Source: Pseudomonadota bacterium (GTDB lineage: Bacteria; Desulfobacterota; Desulfovibrionia; Desulfovibrionales; Desulfovibrionaceae). Taken from it: DNA of 64,000 nt. Position 1 is the stretch's first letter. The number at the start of each line of letters is the position of its first letter. Positions 8,507-17,513 of this stretch are shown piece after piece. The notes beneath the pieces are model-generated. The model did not search any database and was not told the DNA's origin. It saw only the letters and a program-made list of their open reading frames with translations. The stretch is from assembly GCA_023460395.1 (NCBI GenBank), contig JAEWQB010000001.1, forward strand, positions 1-64,000, read 5' to 3'. The position numbers were made by a program, and so were the translations under genes.

Positions 8507-9709
8507 CTATCCCTTAGCTACCAGCAATTCTTCCAATGCCACGGCAAAGGCTTCCAGATCCTCGCGGGCGATGATGAGCGGCGGGACCAAACGCAAAACA
8601 CGTTCCTGCGTTAGGTTGAGGACGAAGCCCCGTTCCAGCAGACCCGTCCAGATGTCTTTGCCGGGAGACGCCAGCACAATGCCAATCATGAGTCCCCGAC
8701 CACGCACCTCGGCAATGGTGCCGGGATGGCGTTCTCCGATGGCACGAAAACGCGCCATTGCCCATTCGCCCAGTTCTTCAGCGCGTTCGGCAAGATGCTC
8801 ATCCCGCATGATGTCCACCACCTTAGCCGCCACAGCGGAAAGCACCGCCCCCGCACCAAACGTGGTAGCGTGGCTCCCCAGAGCGAAGCCCTTTGCCACT
8901 TCATCAGAAGCCATCATGGCACCCATGGGCAGCCCATTAGCCAGCGCCTTGGCGCAACTTACGATATCCGGCGTCAACCCGAAATGCTGAAATGCCCAGA
9001 AGCGTCCGGTGCGGCACATACCGCACTGAATTTCATCCACCATGAACAGTACGTCTTTTTCGCGGCAGATGGCCTGCACGCCTTCCGCAAATTCGCGGGA
9101 CATGGGGCGCACGCCGCCTTCTCCCTGAATAACTTCCACCAGCACACCTGCCGTCTGCGGGCCAATGGCGGCACGCAACGCGTCTAGATTTCCCCATTCC
9201 ACCTGCGAGAACCCTGTGGGAATGGGAGCAAAACCATCCTGGAACTTCTCCTGCCCCGTGGCAGCCACGGTAGCCAGCGTCCGTCCATGAAATGCGCCGG
9301 TGAAGGTGATAATTTCCCCAGCGTCGCGGTTGCGCACACGCCGCATATACCGACGTGCGAGCTTAATGGCGGCCTCGTTCGCTTCTGCGCCGGAGTTGCA
9401 GAAAAACACCTTGTCCAGATGCAGTGTGGCGAGCAACTTTTCCGCCAGAACAAGCTGCTCTTCCTGATAAAACAGGTTACTCACGTGTACCAGCTTTCGG
9501 GCCTGCTCTGCCAGCGTTTCCGCCAGTTCCGGGCGGCAATGCCCCACATTGGTCACGGCGATACCCGCAAGCAGGTCCACATATTCCTTCCCGTCAAAAT
9601 CATACAGGCGTGCCCCTTGGGCATGCTTCACAGCAAGGGGATACCGGCTATATGTCCGGCAGAGCAGCGCTTCTTCGCGCTGCTTCAGAGAGTCCAACGT
9701 CTCGCTCAT
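8507..9709 (-). CDS. argD: Acetylornithine aminotransferase
   Basis: This class-III PLP aminotransferase (400 residues) transfers an amino group to N-acetylglutamate semialdehyde in arginine synthesis; many ArgD proteins also act as succinyl-diaminopimelate aminotransferase in lysine synthesis. Visible motifs are FFCNSGAEANEAAIKLARR (phosphate-binding loop), MVDEIQCGMCRTGRFWAFQ (cofactor Asp) and VSCAKALANGLPMGAMM (PLP lysine). A Thr-Thr-Phe-Gly segment (GSHATTFGAGA) near residue 275 is typical of ArgD. It follows dut by 56 bases on the same strand. No other arginine gene is nearby, so assignment within class III rests on motif similarity. Confidence 0.88.
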   Translation of the reverse strand: MSETLDSLKQREEALLCRTYSRYPLAVKHAQGARLYDFDGKEYVDLLAGIAVTNVGHCRPELAETLAEQARKLVHVSNLFYQEEQLVLAEKLLATLHLDKVFFCNSGAEANEAAIKLARRYMRRVRNRDAGEIITFTGAFHGRTLATVAATGQEKFQDGFAPIPTGFSQVEWGNLDALRAAIGPQTAGVLVEVIQGEGGVRPMSREFAEGVQAICREKDVLFMVDEIQCGMCRTGRFWAFQHFGLTPDIVSCAKALANGLPMGAMMASDEVAKGFALGSHATTFGAGAVLSAVAAKVVDIMRDEHLAERAEELGEWAMARFRAIGERHPGTIAEVRGRGLMIGIVLASPGKDIWTGLLERGFVLNLTQERVLRLVPPLIIAREDLEAFAVALEELLVAKG

Positions 9710-9765
9710 TACAAATACCTGCTAGCCGTCACATGAATGGTAAACGGGTAAAAGATACGAAATCG

Positions 9766-10320
9766 CTACAGCGATCCGGTATGACCGAATCCACCGCTGC
9801 CGCGCACAGTCGCCCCCAGTTGGTCCACTTCCACAAGCGTGGGGCGGAAAAAGGGCTGAAATACGATCTGGGCGATTCGCTCGCCCCGGCTAACTGTGCG
9901 CTCCTCGCCGGAGGTATTCAGAAGCGAAACGATAATCTCACCCCGATAGTCCGGGTCGATAACACCAACCCCCTGACTCACGGTCAGACCACGTTTCGCC
10001 CCAAGCCCACTTCGCGAGTACACGAATCCCGCCACATTGAGCGCCTGCGGCTCAATGGCCACGCCAACGGGTATGGCGCGGCGCTCTCCTGGCGGAATCG
10101 TGATGCTCTCCTCCGCGAGACAAGCCCTTAGGTCCAGACCGGCGGCATGGGGCGTGGCATAGGCTAGGCCGCACGGACCGATCCCCTCCTGCCCCCCGTC
10201 AGCCTCGTGCCCGGCGTAGAGCATGCGTGCGTCCCGCAAAAACCGGACGTGCACTGCCAAGCCGGACACGCCAAAAGGCGTGCATGTTTCGCTTGTCACT
10301 CCTTCTCTCCTGTGCGACAT
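9766..10320 (-). CDS. dut: dUTP diphosphatase
   Basis: The enzyme hydrolyses dUTP to dUMP and pyrophosphate, keeping uracil out of DNA and supplying dUMP for thymidylate. All five motifs of the trimeric family are visible in order: AGLDLRA, YSRSGLGAKRGLTV, GVIDPDYRGEI, GERIAQIVFQP and GSGGFGHTG. At 184 residues it is longer than the usual ~150 because of an N-terminal extension of about 25-30 residues. The start at 10320 (MSHRREGV) was chosen because the upstream frame to 10494 reads into the glgP leader and has atypical composition. It is divergent from glgP and precedes argD. Confidence 0.92.
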   Translation of the reverse strand: MSHRREGVTSETCTPFGVSGLAVHVRFLRDARMLYAGHEADGGQEGIGPCGLAYATPHAAGLDLRACLAEESITIPPGERRAIPVGVAIEPQALNVAGFVYSRSGLGAKRGLTVSQGVGVIDPDYRGEIIVSLLNTSGEERTVSRGERIAQIVFQPFFRPTLVEVDQLGATVRGSGGFGHTGSL

Positions 10321-10496
10321 TGCAGATGGACAAAAAGTATTCAGCCAGCGAGGCGTAGAACCCGCCTGACACGGAGCCGCCGTTTGCGGACAACCGCTCG
10401 CTGACGAAACGTCCGATTCTTGATATTCCAGACACGCAGGCAAGTAAAGCAGCGGAGTTGAGTAAAAAGACCGCTGCGCAAATGGGAGGTACATAC

Positions 10497-13064
10497 ATGC
10501 AGCCGCTCAAGGTGTTCAGTGTTATCCCTCGGCTTCCTGAAGGCCTAGAGCCACTACGAGAACTCGCGTATAATCTCTGGTTCTCATGGAACGACGAAAT
10601 TGAAACGCTGTTTTCGCAAATAGACCAGCGCCTATGGCGCGAAACCGAAAAAAACCCTGTGCGGTTTCTCAACCGGCTTTCGCAAGCCAAGCTGCGCGAA
10701 CTGGCGCAAGACGACTTTTATTTGCAGCGGCTGCAAGACGGTGTGCACAAACTCTCCACCTACCTTTCCCGTCCGTCTTCCCCGCTCTTCCGCGAAGCCT
10801 CGCAACGCCAGCCAGCCTTAGCCTATCTCAGTCTGGAATTCGGCATTGCCCAATCTCTGCCCATTTATTCCGGCGGGCTGGGAATTCTGGCGGGAGATCA
10901 CCTCAAGTCTGCCAGCGACCTGAACATTCCGCTGGTCGCTATCGGCCTTGCGTACAAACAGGGCTATTTCCGCCAATACCTCACACCAGACGGGTGGCAA
11001 CAGGAACGCTATCCTGAGTACGATTTCGAGCAGTTGCCTATCCGCCGCGCCCTTACCCCGGATGACTCGCCCGCCTCCGTGACTGTGGACCTTGCGGGCA
11101 GGGCGCTAACAGCGCACATCTGGAAGGCCCAAGTGGGCCGCGTGGCACTCTATCTGCTGGACACCAACATTCCAGACAACCCGCAGGACTTCCGGGAACT
11201 CACCGCCCGCCTGTACGGGGGGGATCTGGAAATGCGCATCCGTCAGGAAATTTTGCTGGGCATGGGCGGTATCCGGGCGCTGGCGGTGCTGGGACTGTCT
11301 CCCAAAGTCATTCATATGAACGAGGGGCATTCCGCCTTCGCCGGTTTGGAACGTCTGCGCAGCTTTATGCATCAGGGACTTTCTTTTGAAGCCGCACAGG
11401 AAGTAGCCGCCGCCAACTCCATATTCACCACCCACACACCTGTCCCGGCGGGTAATGACCGCTTCCCCATGGAAATGATGCGCCGCTATTTTGAAGGCTA
11501 CGCCAACGAAGTAGGACTGGCCTTTAAAGTGTTTATGGCGCTGGGACGCGAGAATCCCTTCAACGACAACGAAGATTTTTGCATGACCGTGCTGGCACTC
11601 CGGCTTTCCCGGTTCAGCAACGGGGTATCCCGCCTGCATGGTCGGGTATCGCGCGATATGTGGAAACAGGTGTGGAACCAGTATCCCGTGGAGGATGTTC
11701 CCATCGGCTCCGTGACGAACGGCGTGCACGCTCCCACATGGGTAGCCAGCGACATCGGACTCTTGAACGACCGGTACCTCGGTCCCAACTGGCGTGAAGA
11801 CCCGGACTGCACGCGCACATGGGAACAGGCGGCGAACATTCCCGATGCTGAACTGTGGCGCACCCATGAACGGCTGCGTGCCCGGCTCATCGACTTCGCC
11901 CGCTTCCGTCTGCGTAAACAACTTGAGGCGCAGGGCGCAAGGCGTAAAGAATTGCAACATGCCGACGAAGTGCTCAATCCCGAAGCGCTGACGATTGGCT
12001 TTGCCCGCCGCTTCGCCACATACAAACGCGCTGACCTGCTGTTACAGGAGCAGGACCGTCTGCTACGCCTCATCGCGGACAAGCACCGCCCCATTCAGTT
12101 TATTTTCGCGGGAAAGGCTCACCCGGCGGACAGCGGCGGCAAACAACTCATCCGGGAGCTTACCGCCCTTTGCCGCACGCCTGAATGCCGCTTCAACATG
12201 GTGTTCATCGAAGACTATGACATGGAAGTGGCGCAATACCTGCTTTCCGGTTGCGATATTTGGCTCAACAATCCCCGCCGTCCGCTGGAAGCCTGCGGCA
12301 CCAGCGGGATGAAAGCCATGCTGAACGGTGTGATTCAATTCAGTACGCTGGACGGCTGGTGGGATGAAGCCTACAAGCCAGATAACAGTCTGGGATGGGC
12401 CATCGGGCAAGGTGAGGAATACAGCGACCCTGAATATCAGGACTTTGTGGAGCGCCAGACGCTCTACAATGTGCTGGAGCACGAAATTATTCCCGAATTC
12501 TACGACCGGGGACACGGCGGCCTGCCCCGCGCATGGATACGCCGAATGAAACAGGCGCTGGTGGAACTGGGGCCGCGCTTCACGGCACACCGCATGGTTA
12601 TGGAATATGTGCAAAGTGCCTACGTGCCCGCATATGAAAACTATCTGCGCCTCAGTGCCAACGATTTTTCCGCCGCGCGGGAACTGGCGGCGTGGCGCAT
12701 GGATATGATGACCCGCTGGAGCTCTGTGGAAATTCGCAATGCCCGCGCCAACACCGATACCCAGTTGCATGTGGATGACAGCCTCATCATTGAGGCGGAT
12801 GTGCAACTCAGCGGCCTGCCACCGGAAAACGTGATGGTGGAAGCCTACTTCGGGCCGGTGCGGCAAGACGGCACATTTGCCTCCCGCGATATCGCGTCCA
12901 TGTCTCCCGTGAAAGATCTGGCAGATGGCTGGGTGCATTACCGGGGGGAAGCCACCCCGCCGGAAGCGGGCCGGTTCGGCTACACCGTGCGTGCGGTCCC
13001 CGCCCATCCGCTGTTGCTTGACCCTCACTCCCTGGGACTTATCCGCTGGGCACAGCCGGAATAA
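10497..13064 (+). CDS. glgP: Alpha-glucan (glycogen) phosphorylase
   Basis: The enzyme releases glucose-1-phosphate from glycogen or maltodextrins. The 855-residue product belongs to the bacterial/archaeal GlgP type that starts with a DUF3417 domain (LPEGLEPLRELAYNLWFSWN, near residues 11-30). The middle shows SGGLGILAGDHLKSASDL and VIHMNEGHSAF. The PLP-binding region near the C-terminal third reads LEACGTSGMKAMLNG. The start at 10497 follows GGGAGG with good spacing; the frame begins earlier at 10458 without support. It stands alone on its strand; a GC-rich hairpin follows at 13116. Confidence 0.93.
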   Translation: MQPLKVFSVIPRLPEGLEPLRELAYNLWFSWNDEIETLFSQIDQRLWRETEKNPVRFLNRLSQAKLRELAQDDFYLQRLQDGVHKLSTYLSRPSSPLFREASQRQPALAYLSLEFGIAQSLPIYSGGLGILAGDHLKSASDLNIPLVAIGLAYKQGYFRQYLTPDGWQQERYPEYDFEQLPIRRALTPDDSPASVTVDLAGRALTAHIWKAQVGRVALYLLDTNIPDNPQDFRELTARLYGGDLEMRIRQEILLGMGGIRALAVLGLSPKVIHMNEGHSAFAGLERLRSFMHQGLSFEAAQEVAAANSIFTTHTPVPAGNDRFPMEMMRRYFEGYANEVGLAFKVFMALGRENPFNDNEDFCMTVLALRLSRFSNGVSRLHGRVSRDMWKQVWNQYPVEDVPIGSVTNGVHAPTWVASDIGLLNDRYLGPNWREDPDCTRTWEQAANIPDAELWRTHERLRARLIDFARFRLRKQLEAQGARRKELQHADEVLNPEALTIGFARRFATYKRADLLLQEQDRLLRLIADKHRPIQFIFAGKAHPADSGGKQLIRELTALCRTPECRFNMVFIEDYDMEVAQYLLSGCDIWLNNPRRPLEACGTSGMKAMLNGVIQFSTLDGWWDEAYKPDNSLGWAIGQGEEYSDPEYQDFVERQTLYNVLEHEIIPEFYDRGHGGLPRAWIRRMKQALVELGPRFTAHRMVMEYVQSAYVPAYENYLRLSANDFSAARELAAWRMDMMTRWSSVEIRNARANTDTQLHVDDSLIIEADVQLSGLPPENVMVEAYFGPVRQDGTFASRDIASMSPVKDLADGWVHYRGEATPPEAGRFGYTVRAVPAHPLLLDPHSLGLIRWAQPE

Positions 13065-13387
13065 ATTACCCTTTCGGAATACGTACAAACCGCACAGATG
13101 CGACGCAGTTTCTGACGGGCGGGGGGACACTCCCCCCGCCCGCATATGAACCGCAGAGGGCATTTCAAGCCACCCCCTTGTGGTCCCCTGTGGGGTCGTC
13201 CCGGTGAGCATAGTGTGGAATTGAGGCTTCCTGCATAATGCGCCGACAGGGATTGCCAGCGGGTACTTTCGTTCCCCTGTTCCCCTCCTGTGAAAAAAGA
13301 GCCTCCGCTTGCCTTCTTATACGGTATGGACTACCTGAACTGCCTATTCCACGCTCATTTCACGCCCATTCCATGCAGGAGGCTTTT
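13065..13387. other. Intergenic region between glgP and trmFO
   Basis: About 320 bases hold a GC-rich hairpin at 13116-13142 and, near the end, the ribosome-binding site of trmFO. Nothing else recognisable is seen. Confidence 0.5.
13116..13142 (+). terminator. GC-rich hairpin after glgP
   Basis: CGGGCGGGGGG pairs with CCCCCCGCCCG around a 5-base loop about 50 bases after the glgP stop. There is no following T-run, so termination efficiency is uncertain. Confidence 0.45.
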
Positions 13388-14743
13388 GTGACACACGCCC
13401 TTTCCGACTCGTCTATCCGCGTCGCCGTTGTCGGCGGCGGTCTGGCTGGCTGTGAATGCGCTTACAGGCTGGCTCGTGCCGGTGTTCTGGTCACGCTTTT
13501 TGAAATGAAGCCGCACCATTTCTCCCCCGCCCATTCAGAGGATGGTCTGGCGGAACTCGTCTGCTCCAACTCCTTTCGCTCCGACCAGCCAGATTCCGCA
13601 GTGGGTCTGCTGAAAGCGGAAATGCGCAGCCTCGACAGCCTGACCATGCAGGTGGCGCAAACAACCCGCGTGCCCGCAGGCAAAGCCTTGGCTGTGGACC
13701 GGGAGCGCTTTAGCCGAGAGATTACCCGCATCATGGAATCCACTCCCGGCATTACGCTGGAGCGGAAAGAGATTCCCTCGCTGGATGCCTCTGAGCTTAA
13801 CGGATACACAGCTATCGTCATCGCGGCTGGCCCACTCGCCTCCGAAAGCCTTGGCGCCTCGCTCGCGCAGGCCGTGGACGCCACGCAGCTCTATTTTTAC
13901 GACGCCATCGCCCCCATTATCAGCGCGGATTCGGTTGATATGTCCGTTGCTTTCTGGGGGTCACGGTATCAGCCAGAAGACAACGACTACCTGAACTGCC
14001 CCATGAGCCGGGATGAATATTTCGCCTTTCACGCGGCCCTCTTGGCCGGAGAAAAGGCTCCCACGCGGAATTTCGAAAAAGAAATCCATTTTGAAGGCTG
14101 CATGCCCATTGAAGCCATGGCGGAACGGGGTGAAATGACTCTGGCCTTTGGTCCGTTCAAACCAGTGGGCTTCACCGATCCCCGCACGGGAGAACGCCCC
14201 TTCGCGCTGGTGCAGTTACGTGCTGAAGACCTGAACAAATCCATGTTCAATCTTGTCGGTTGCCAGACCAAACTGAAATACGGAGAGCAGGATCGCATCT
14301 TCCGCATGATTCCGGGTCTGGAACACGCGGAATTTGTGCGATACGGCAGTGTGCACCGCAACACCTACGTAAACGCCCCCCGTGTGTTGAACGGGGATCT
14401 TTCTCTTAAAACCCGCCCCGACATTTTTTTAGCAGGTCAGATAACCGGCGTGGAAGGGTATGTGGAGTCCGCGGCTTGCGGCCTATGGGTGGGGATATTG
14501 CTGGCTGCACGGTTAACGGGACGCGGCGAAACACCGCCCCCGCCGCCGGAAACGTGTTTTGGTGGCCTGCTGCGGCATCTGCAGACCGAACAAAAAAACT
14601 TTCAGCCCGCCAATGTACAGTTCGGCCTTATGCCGGAACTGGGCATGCGGGCCAAAAAGAAAGATCGCAAACTACTTTACGCCAACCGGGCACAAGAACG
14701 CTTCGCCGACTGGCTGGCATCCGCGCGAGATCGACTGGCCTAA
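13388..14743 (+). CDS. trmFO: Folate/FAD-dependent tRNA (uracil-54) methyltransferase
   Basis: TrmFO makes ribothymidine at position 54 of tRNA using methylenetetrahydrofolate and FAD, unlike SAM-dependent TrmA. The 451-residue product starts with the FAD-binding loop VAVVGGGLAGCECAYRLA. It contains the conserved CSNSFRSD segment near residue 60 and FEGCMPIEAMAERG, then a C-terminal region ending in KKKDRKLLYANRAQ. A GTG start at 13388 is chosen because a strong AGGAGG lies 5 bases upstream; ATG codons upstream at 13238 and 13373 lack this support. A 15-base perfect terminator follows. Confidence 0.93.
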   Translation: MTHALSDSSIRVAVVGGGLAGCECAYRLARAGVLVTLFEMKPHHFSPAHSEDGLAELVCSNSFRSDQPDSAVGLLKAEMRSLDSLTMQVAQTTRVPAGKALAVDRERFSREITRIMESTPGITLERKEIPSLDASELNGYTAIVIAAGPLASESLGASLAQAVDATQLYFYDAIAPIISADSVDMSVAFWGSRYQPEDNDYLNCPMSRDEYFAFHAALLAGEKAPTRNFEKEIHFEGCMPIEAMAERGEMTLAFGPFKPVGFTDPRTGERPFALVQLRAEDLNKSMFNLVGCQTKLKYGEQDRIFRMIPGLEHAEFVRYGSVHRNTYVNAPRVLNGDLSLKTRPDIFLAGQITGVEGYVESAACGLWVGILLAARLTGRGETPPPPPETCFGGLLRHLQTEQKNFQPANVQFGLMPELGMRAKKKDRKLLYANRAQERFADWLASARDRLA

Positions 14744-14754
14744 TGCCAACACAC

Positions 14755-14789
14755 AAACGGGGTTCCGGTCTGTCACCGGAACCCCGTTT
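14755..14789. terminator. Bidirectional terminator
   Basis: A perfect 15-base stem (AAACGGGGTTCCGGT / ACCGGAACCCCGTTT) with a 5-base loop ends in T-runs on both strands. It serves convergent trmFO (+) and the HD hydrolase gene (-). Confidence 0.93.
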
Positions 14790-14806
14790 TATTAGTTACC
14801 GTCTTC

Positions 14807-15394
14807 TTACCCGTGTTTCTTTTTACCGTTCTTACGCTCCCACCAGCTTTGATCTGGGCCTTTAAACCACCAGTCTGTATGGTCCGTGGAGGCAATGGTC
14901 CGTGCTAATTCATTACCTTCCGGCGTGCGCAACCGCTGCAAGGCGGATTCCATCCATTTTCCGGCATAGGCGTTACCAAGGTCCAGCTCCTGCTTCAGAT
15001 TCATAATCAGGTCTATCTGGTCCGCGTCCTGCGCCAGCAGGGCTTCTAACGACTCCGCCTCCTCCAGTTCGTCCCACAGGGGCAGCACGGCCTGCTCCAG
15101 CCCCGTGCCTTCTGTGGCATGCTCCAGCGCGGTCCGGGGCTGAGTGGTGTTGTAAATACGATTTACATAGTTAAAGTCACCGATCCGGGCTTCATGAAAA
15201 TCGTGAAATAAACACAACATGGCGGTGCGTTCCGGGCTGGCTCCAGCCTCATGCGCCAGCACCCAGCCAATAATCGCCGTGCGGAAAGAGTGCTCCGCCA
15301 CATTCTCCGCCCCTGTTCCCAAAAACTGGTACCCCGTCCGAGGGGTTTTGCGCAACATTCCGGCTTCAAACAAAAAGTCCGCAAGACGACTCAT
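14807..15394 (-). CDS. HD-domain hydrolase, YfbR-like 5'-nucleotidase type
   Basis: The 195-residue protein has the HD metal-binding pattern: H35 in AEHSFR, H64-D65 with E68 in LFHDFHEA, and a later Asp in DADQIDLIM. This is the layout of YfbR 5'-deoxynucleotidases and related nucleotide phosphohydrolases, which act on deoxynucleoside monophosphates in the cytoplasm. Substrate is inferred from the family. The start at 15394 (MSRLADFL) has an AGGGAAGAG site upstream; the longer frame to 15439 lacks one. Confidence 0.82.
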   Translation of the reverse strand: MSRLADFLFEAGMLRKTPRTGYQFLGTGAENVAEHSFRTAIIGWVLAHEAGASPERTAMLCLFHDFHEARIGDFNYVNRIYNTTQPRTALEHATEGTGLEQAVLPLWDELEEAESLEALLAQDADQIDLIMNLKQELDLGNAYAGKWMESALQRLRTPEGNELARTIASTDHTDWWFKGPDQSWWERKNGKKKHG

Positions 15395-15560
15395 GCGATC
15401 TCTTCCCTGAAGATTTTGCTGCGGGTTACATGCGGTCATGAATATCTCCTAACATTATGATATGCTGACATACTATATCGTCTTTTTTACATGATACAGC
15501 CCGGTAGCAATGCAACCACGCTGCGACGATAGCGCGGGCATATAAAAAGGGGCATCGCGC

Positions 15561-16184
15561 TTAACGACTGCCCCAGCGTTTTCCAAACAGCCAAAACAGC
15601 GCCAAAGAAAAGACCGCTCCCAACGTATCTGCGAGCATGTCTTTTTGAGCATCCCACACATCTCCCTGACTTCCCAAAAATTCCACGCCCGCGTCACCGC
15701 CTTCAATCACCGCGTATCCCCATTCAATAATTTCATATCCCGCTGCCACGGACATAATAAAAAACAGGGCGAAAAGCGTGCTTAATACCGGCCCGGCAAG
15801 GCGTCTGCGTAACACTAATTCCGCCATGGGATAGGCATAAAACCCCACGGCGAAGTGCCCTATTCTGTCAAAATGATTGCGCTCCGCTCCAATAAGGTCT
15901 GAAAACCACTGAAAGGGCACCTGAGCGAAGGTGAAATGACCGCCTATGGTATGCCAAAACAGCCATACCGCCATCAATCCATACGCCACGTTGGAAAACC
16001 GGAAGCACGGGTACGTACCCACCAGCAACAAAAACACCAGTACAACGGGAATAACTTCCGCAATCCAGACCACGCGGGAGGCGGGGCTAATGGCCAGCAG
16101 CCCAAAGAACACCGCAAAACCCACTGCCAGCACAAGGGGAAAGTTCCGTTCTGTCACACTGAAACGGGGAAAAGCCAACGCCAT
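15561..16184 (-). CDS. DUF2238 / YjdF-like inner-membrane protein
   Basis: This 207-residue protein has about six hydrophobic segments and matches the DUF2238 (YjdF) family, with the signature regions HFDRIGHFAVGFYAYPMAE and GDVWDAQKDMLADTLGA, which place conserved His, Asp and Glu residues at membrane ends. The biochemical function of the family is not known to me. ATG 16184 follows GAGGAGG with good spacing; the longer frame to 16265 is not supported. It is followed about 90 bases on by a gap and the convergent or tandem HD-hydrolase gene. Confidence 0.82.
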   Translation of the reverse strand: MALAFPRFSVTERNFPLVLAVGFAVFFGLLAISPASRVVWIAEVIPVVLVFLLLVGTYPCFRFSNVAYGLMAVWLFWHTIGGHFTFAQVPFQWFSDLIGAERNHFDRIGHFAVGFYAYPMAELVLRRRLAGPVLSTLFALFFIMSVAAGYEIIEWGYAVIEGGDAGVEFLGSQGDVWDAQKDMLADTLGAVFSLALFWLFGKRWGSR

Positions 16185-16289
16185 GCACACCTCCTCGGTA
16201 ACGCAAGCAATCATTTCCTCCCGGCATGACCATATCCATGCCGTCCGGTGTGACTTACATATCACCAGAGTTATATCGCTGCAAAATCA

Positions 16290-16314
16290 AAAGGGCCGCC
16301 TCGCGGCGACCCTT
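16290..16314 (-). terminator. Terminator of the flagellin gene
   Basis: The arms AAAGGG-CGCC and GGCG-CCCTTT pair with one mismatch around a 3-4 base loop. On the minus strand the stem is followed by TTGATTTTGC. It lies about 40 bases after the flagellin stop. Confidence 0.75.
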
Positions 16315-16354
16315 TGAATTTGGAAGACTCCCGCCCCCCATTCGCGTGTGGCTG

Positions 16355-17248
16355 TTAGCCACCCAGAAGCTGCATAGCCATTCTGGGCAGGCTGTTGGCC
16401 TGCGAAAGCATGGCGACTGCGGACTGCGTGAGAATTTGCTGGCGGGTGAATTCCGTCATTTCAGTGGAGACGTCCACGTCAGAAATGCGGGATTCGGCGG
16501 CCTGCAAGTTTTCAGCCTGCGTCTGAAGGTTGGAGATGGTGTTTTCCAGACGGTTCTGGAGGGCGCCAAGGTGTGCGCGGATCTTGTCCTTAGAGATGAT
16601 GGCGTTTTCAATAGCCACCAACGAGTTCTGCGCGGCAGACTGCGTGGAAACGGTGTATCCGGCGCGTGTAGGACTGCTCTGGTTACCCAGACCCAGAGCG
16701 GACGCCGTGGAGGTGCCGATCTGGATGTAGTAATAGTCTTCCGCGCTGTCGTTTGCCGTACCGAAGTGGACCTTCAGCTTACCGGTGGACGTGAGGCCGC
16801 TTCCATCGTGGGTATCGCTGGAAAGGTTACCGTTCAGCAGGTGAATGCCGTTGAAGTCGGTGGAGTCGGCGATACGGGTAATTTCCGAAGCCATGGCCTG
16901 ATATTCGGAGTCGATCATCAGACGCTGGTCAGAGTTATAGGTACCCGTGGCTGCCTGTTCCGCCAGTTCCTTCATACGGATGAGCTTTTCGTCGATAATG
17001 CCAAGCGCGCCGTCGGCGGTCTGGATCATCGAAATAGCGTCGTTTGCGTTACGCACGCCCTGATTCAATGCGGAGATATCCGAGCGCATCAATTCACGAA
17101 TTGCCAGACCAGCAGCGTCGTCAGCAGCGGTGCCGACACGCAGGCCGGACGAAAGACGACGGACAGATGTGGAAAGGTTGCCATACGAATCGCTCAGGTT
17201 CCGTGCAGCGTTCATTGCCATCATGTTATGGTTGATAACTAACGACAT
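16355..17248 (-). CDS. fliC: Flagellin
   Basis: This 297-residue protein builds the flagellar filament. The conserved D0/D1 N-terminal region reads MSLVINHNMMAMNAARNL and LSSGLRVGTAADDAAGLAI, and the C-terminal D1/D0 region reads ISDVDVSTEMTEFTRQQIL, ending in MLSQANSLPRMAMQLLGG. The central D2/D3 part is short, as in many deltaproteobacterial flagellins. The start has an AGGGAGGA site. The gene stands alone with a sigma-28-type promoter (17339-17365) and its own terminator, apart from the hook and cap genes at 52-60 kb. Confidence 0.96.
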   Translation of the reverse strand: MSLVINHNMMAMNAARNLSDSYGNLSTSVRRLSSGLRVGTAADDAAGLAIRELMRSDISALNQGVRNANDAISMIQTADGALGIIDEKLIRMKELAEQAATGTYNSDQRLMIDSEYQAMASEITRIADSTDFNGIHLLNGNLSSDTHDGSGLTSTGKLKVHFGTANDSAEDYYYIQIGTSTASALGLGNQSSPTRAGYTVSTQSAAQNSLVAIENAIISKDKIRAHLGALQNRLENTISNLQTQAENLQAAESRISDVDVSTEMTEFTRQQILTQSAVAMLSQANSLPRMAMQLLGG

Positions 17249-17338
17249 AATATTCCTCCCTGAATATTGGTGTCATCACGACGGGGGCGCAGCGCCTAAC
17301 CGCATCCATGCGGTCTTTCCCACCGTGGCCTGACATAC

Positions 17339-17365
17339 TCATCGACCCCTCTTCAGACTTCTTAA
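17339..17365 (-). promoter_or_regulatory. Sigma-28-type promoter of flagellin
   Basis: On the minus strand TTAAGAAG-N11-GTCGATGA matches the FliA consensus (TAAAGTTT-N11-GCCGATAA) with exact spacing: 6 of 8 bases in the -10 and TnAAG in the -35. It lies about 90 bases upstream of the flagellin start. Confidence 0.6.
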
Positions 17366-17513
17366 GGGTTATCTTTAAAAAAATTATCATCAGACTAACG
17401 CATGCTCTCGTAACCGGCGTGTGCTCCCTGCGGGAAAAACATCCTTGCCGCCTTCTGTGCCATGCGCTACACGGGGTCCAGACAACCGCCTCGCGCGATG
17501 TAAGGAGAGCATC

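Noticed and set aside
12063..13211. Minus-strand open frame of 382 codons opposite glgP
   Set aside because: glgP motifs run through the whole region on the plus strand.
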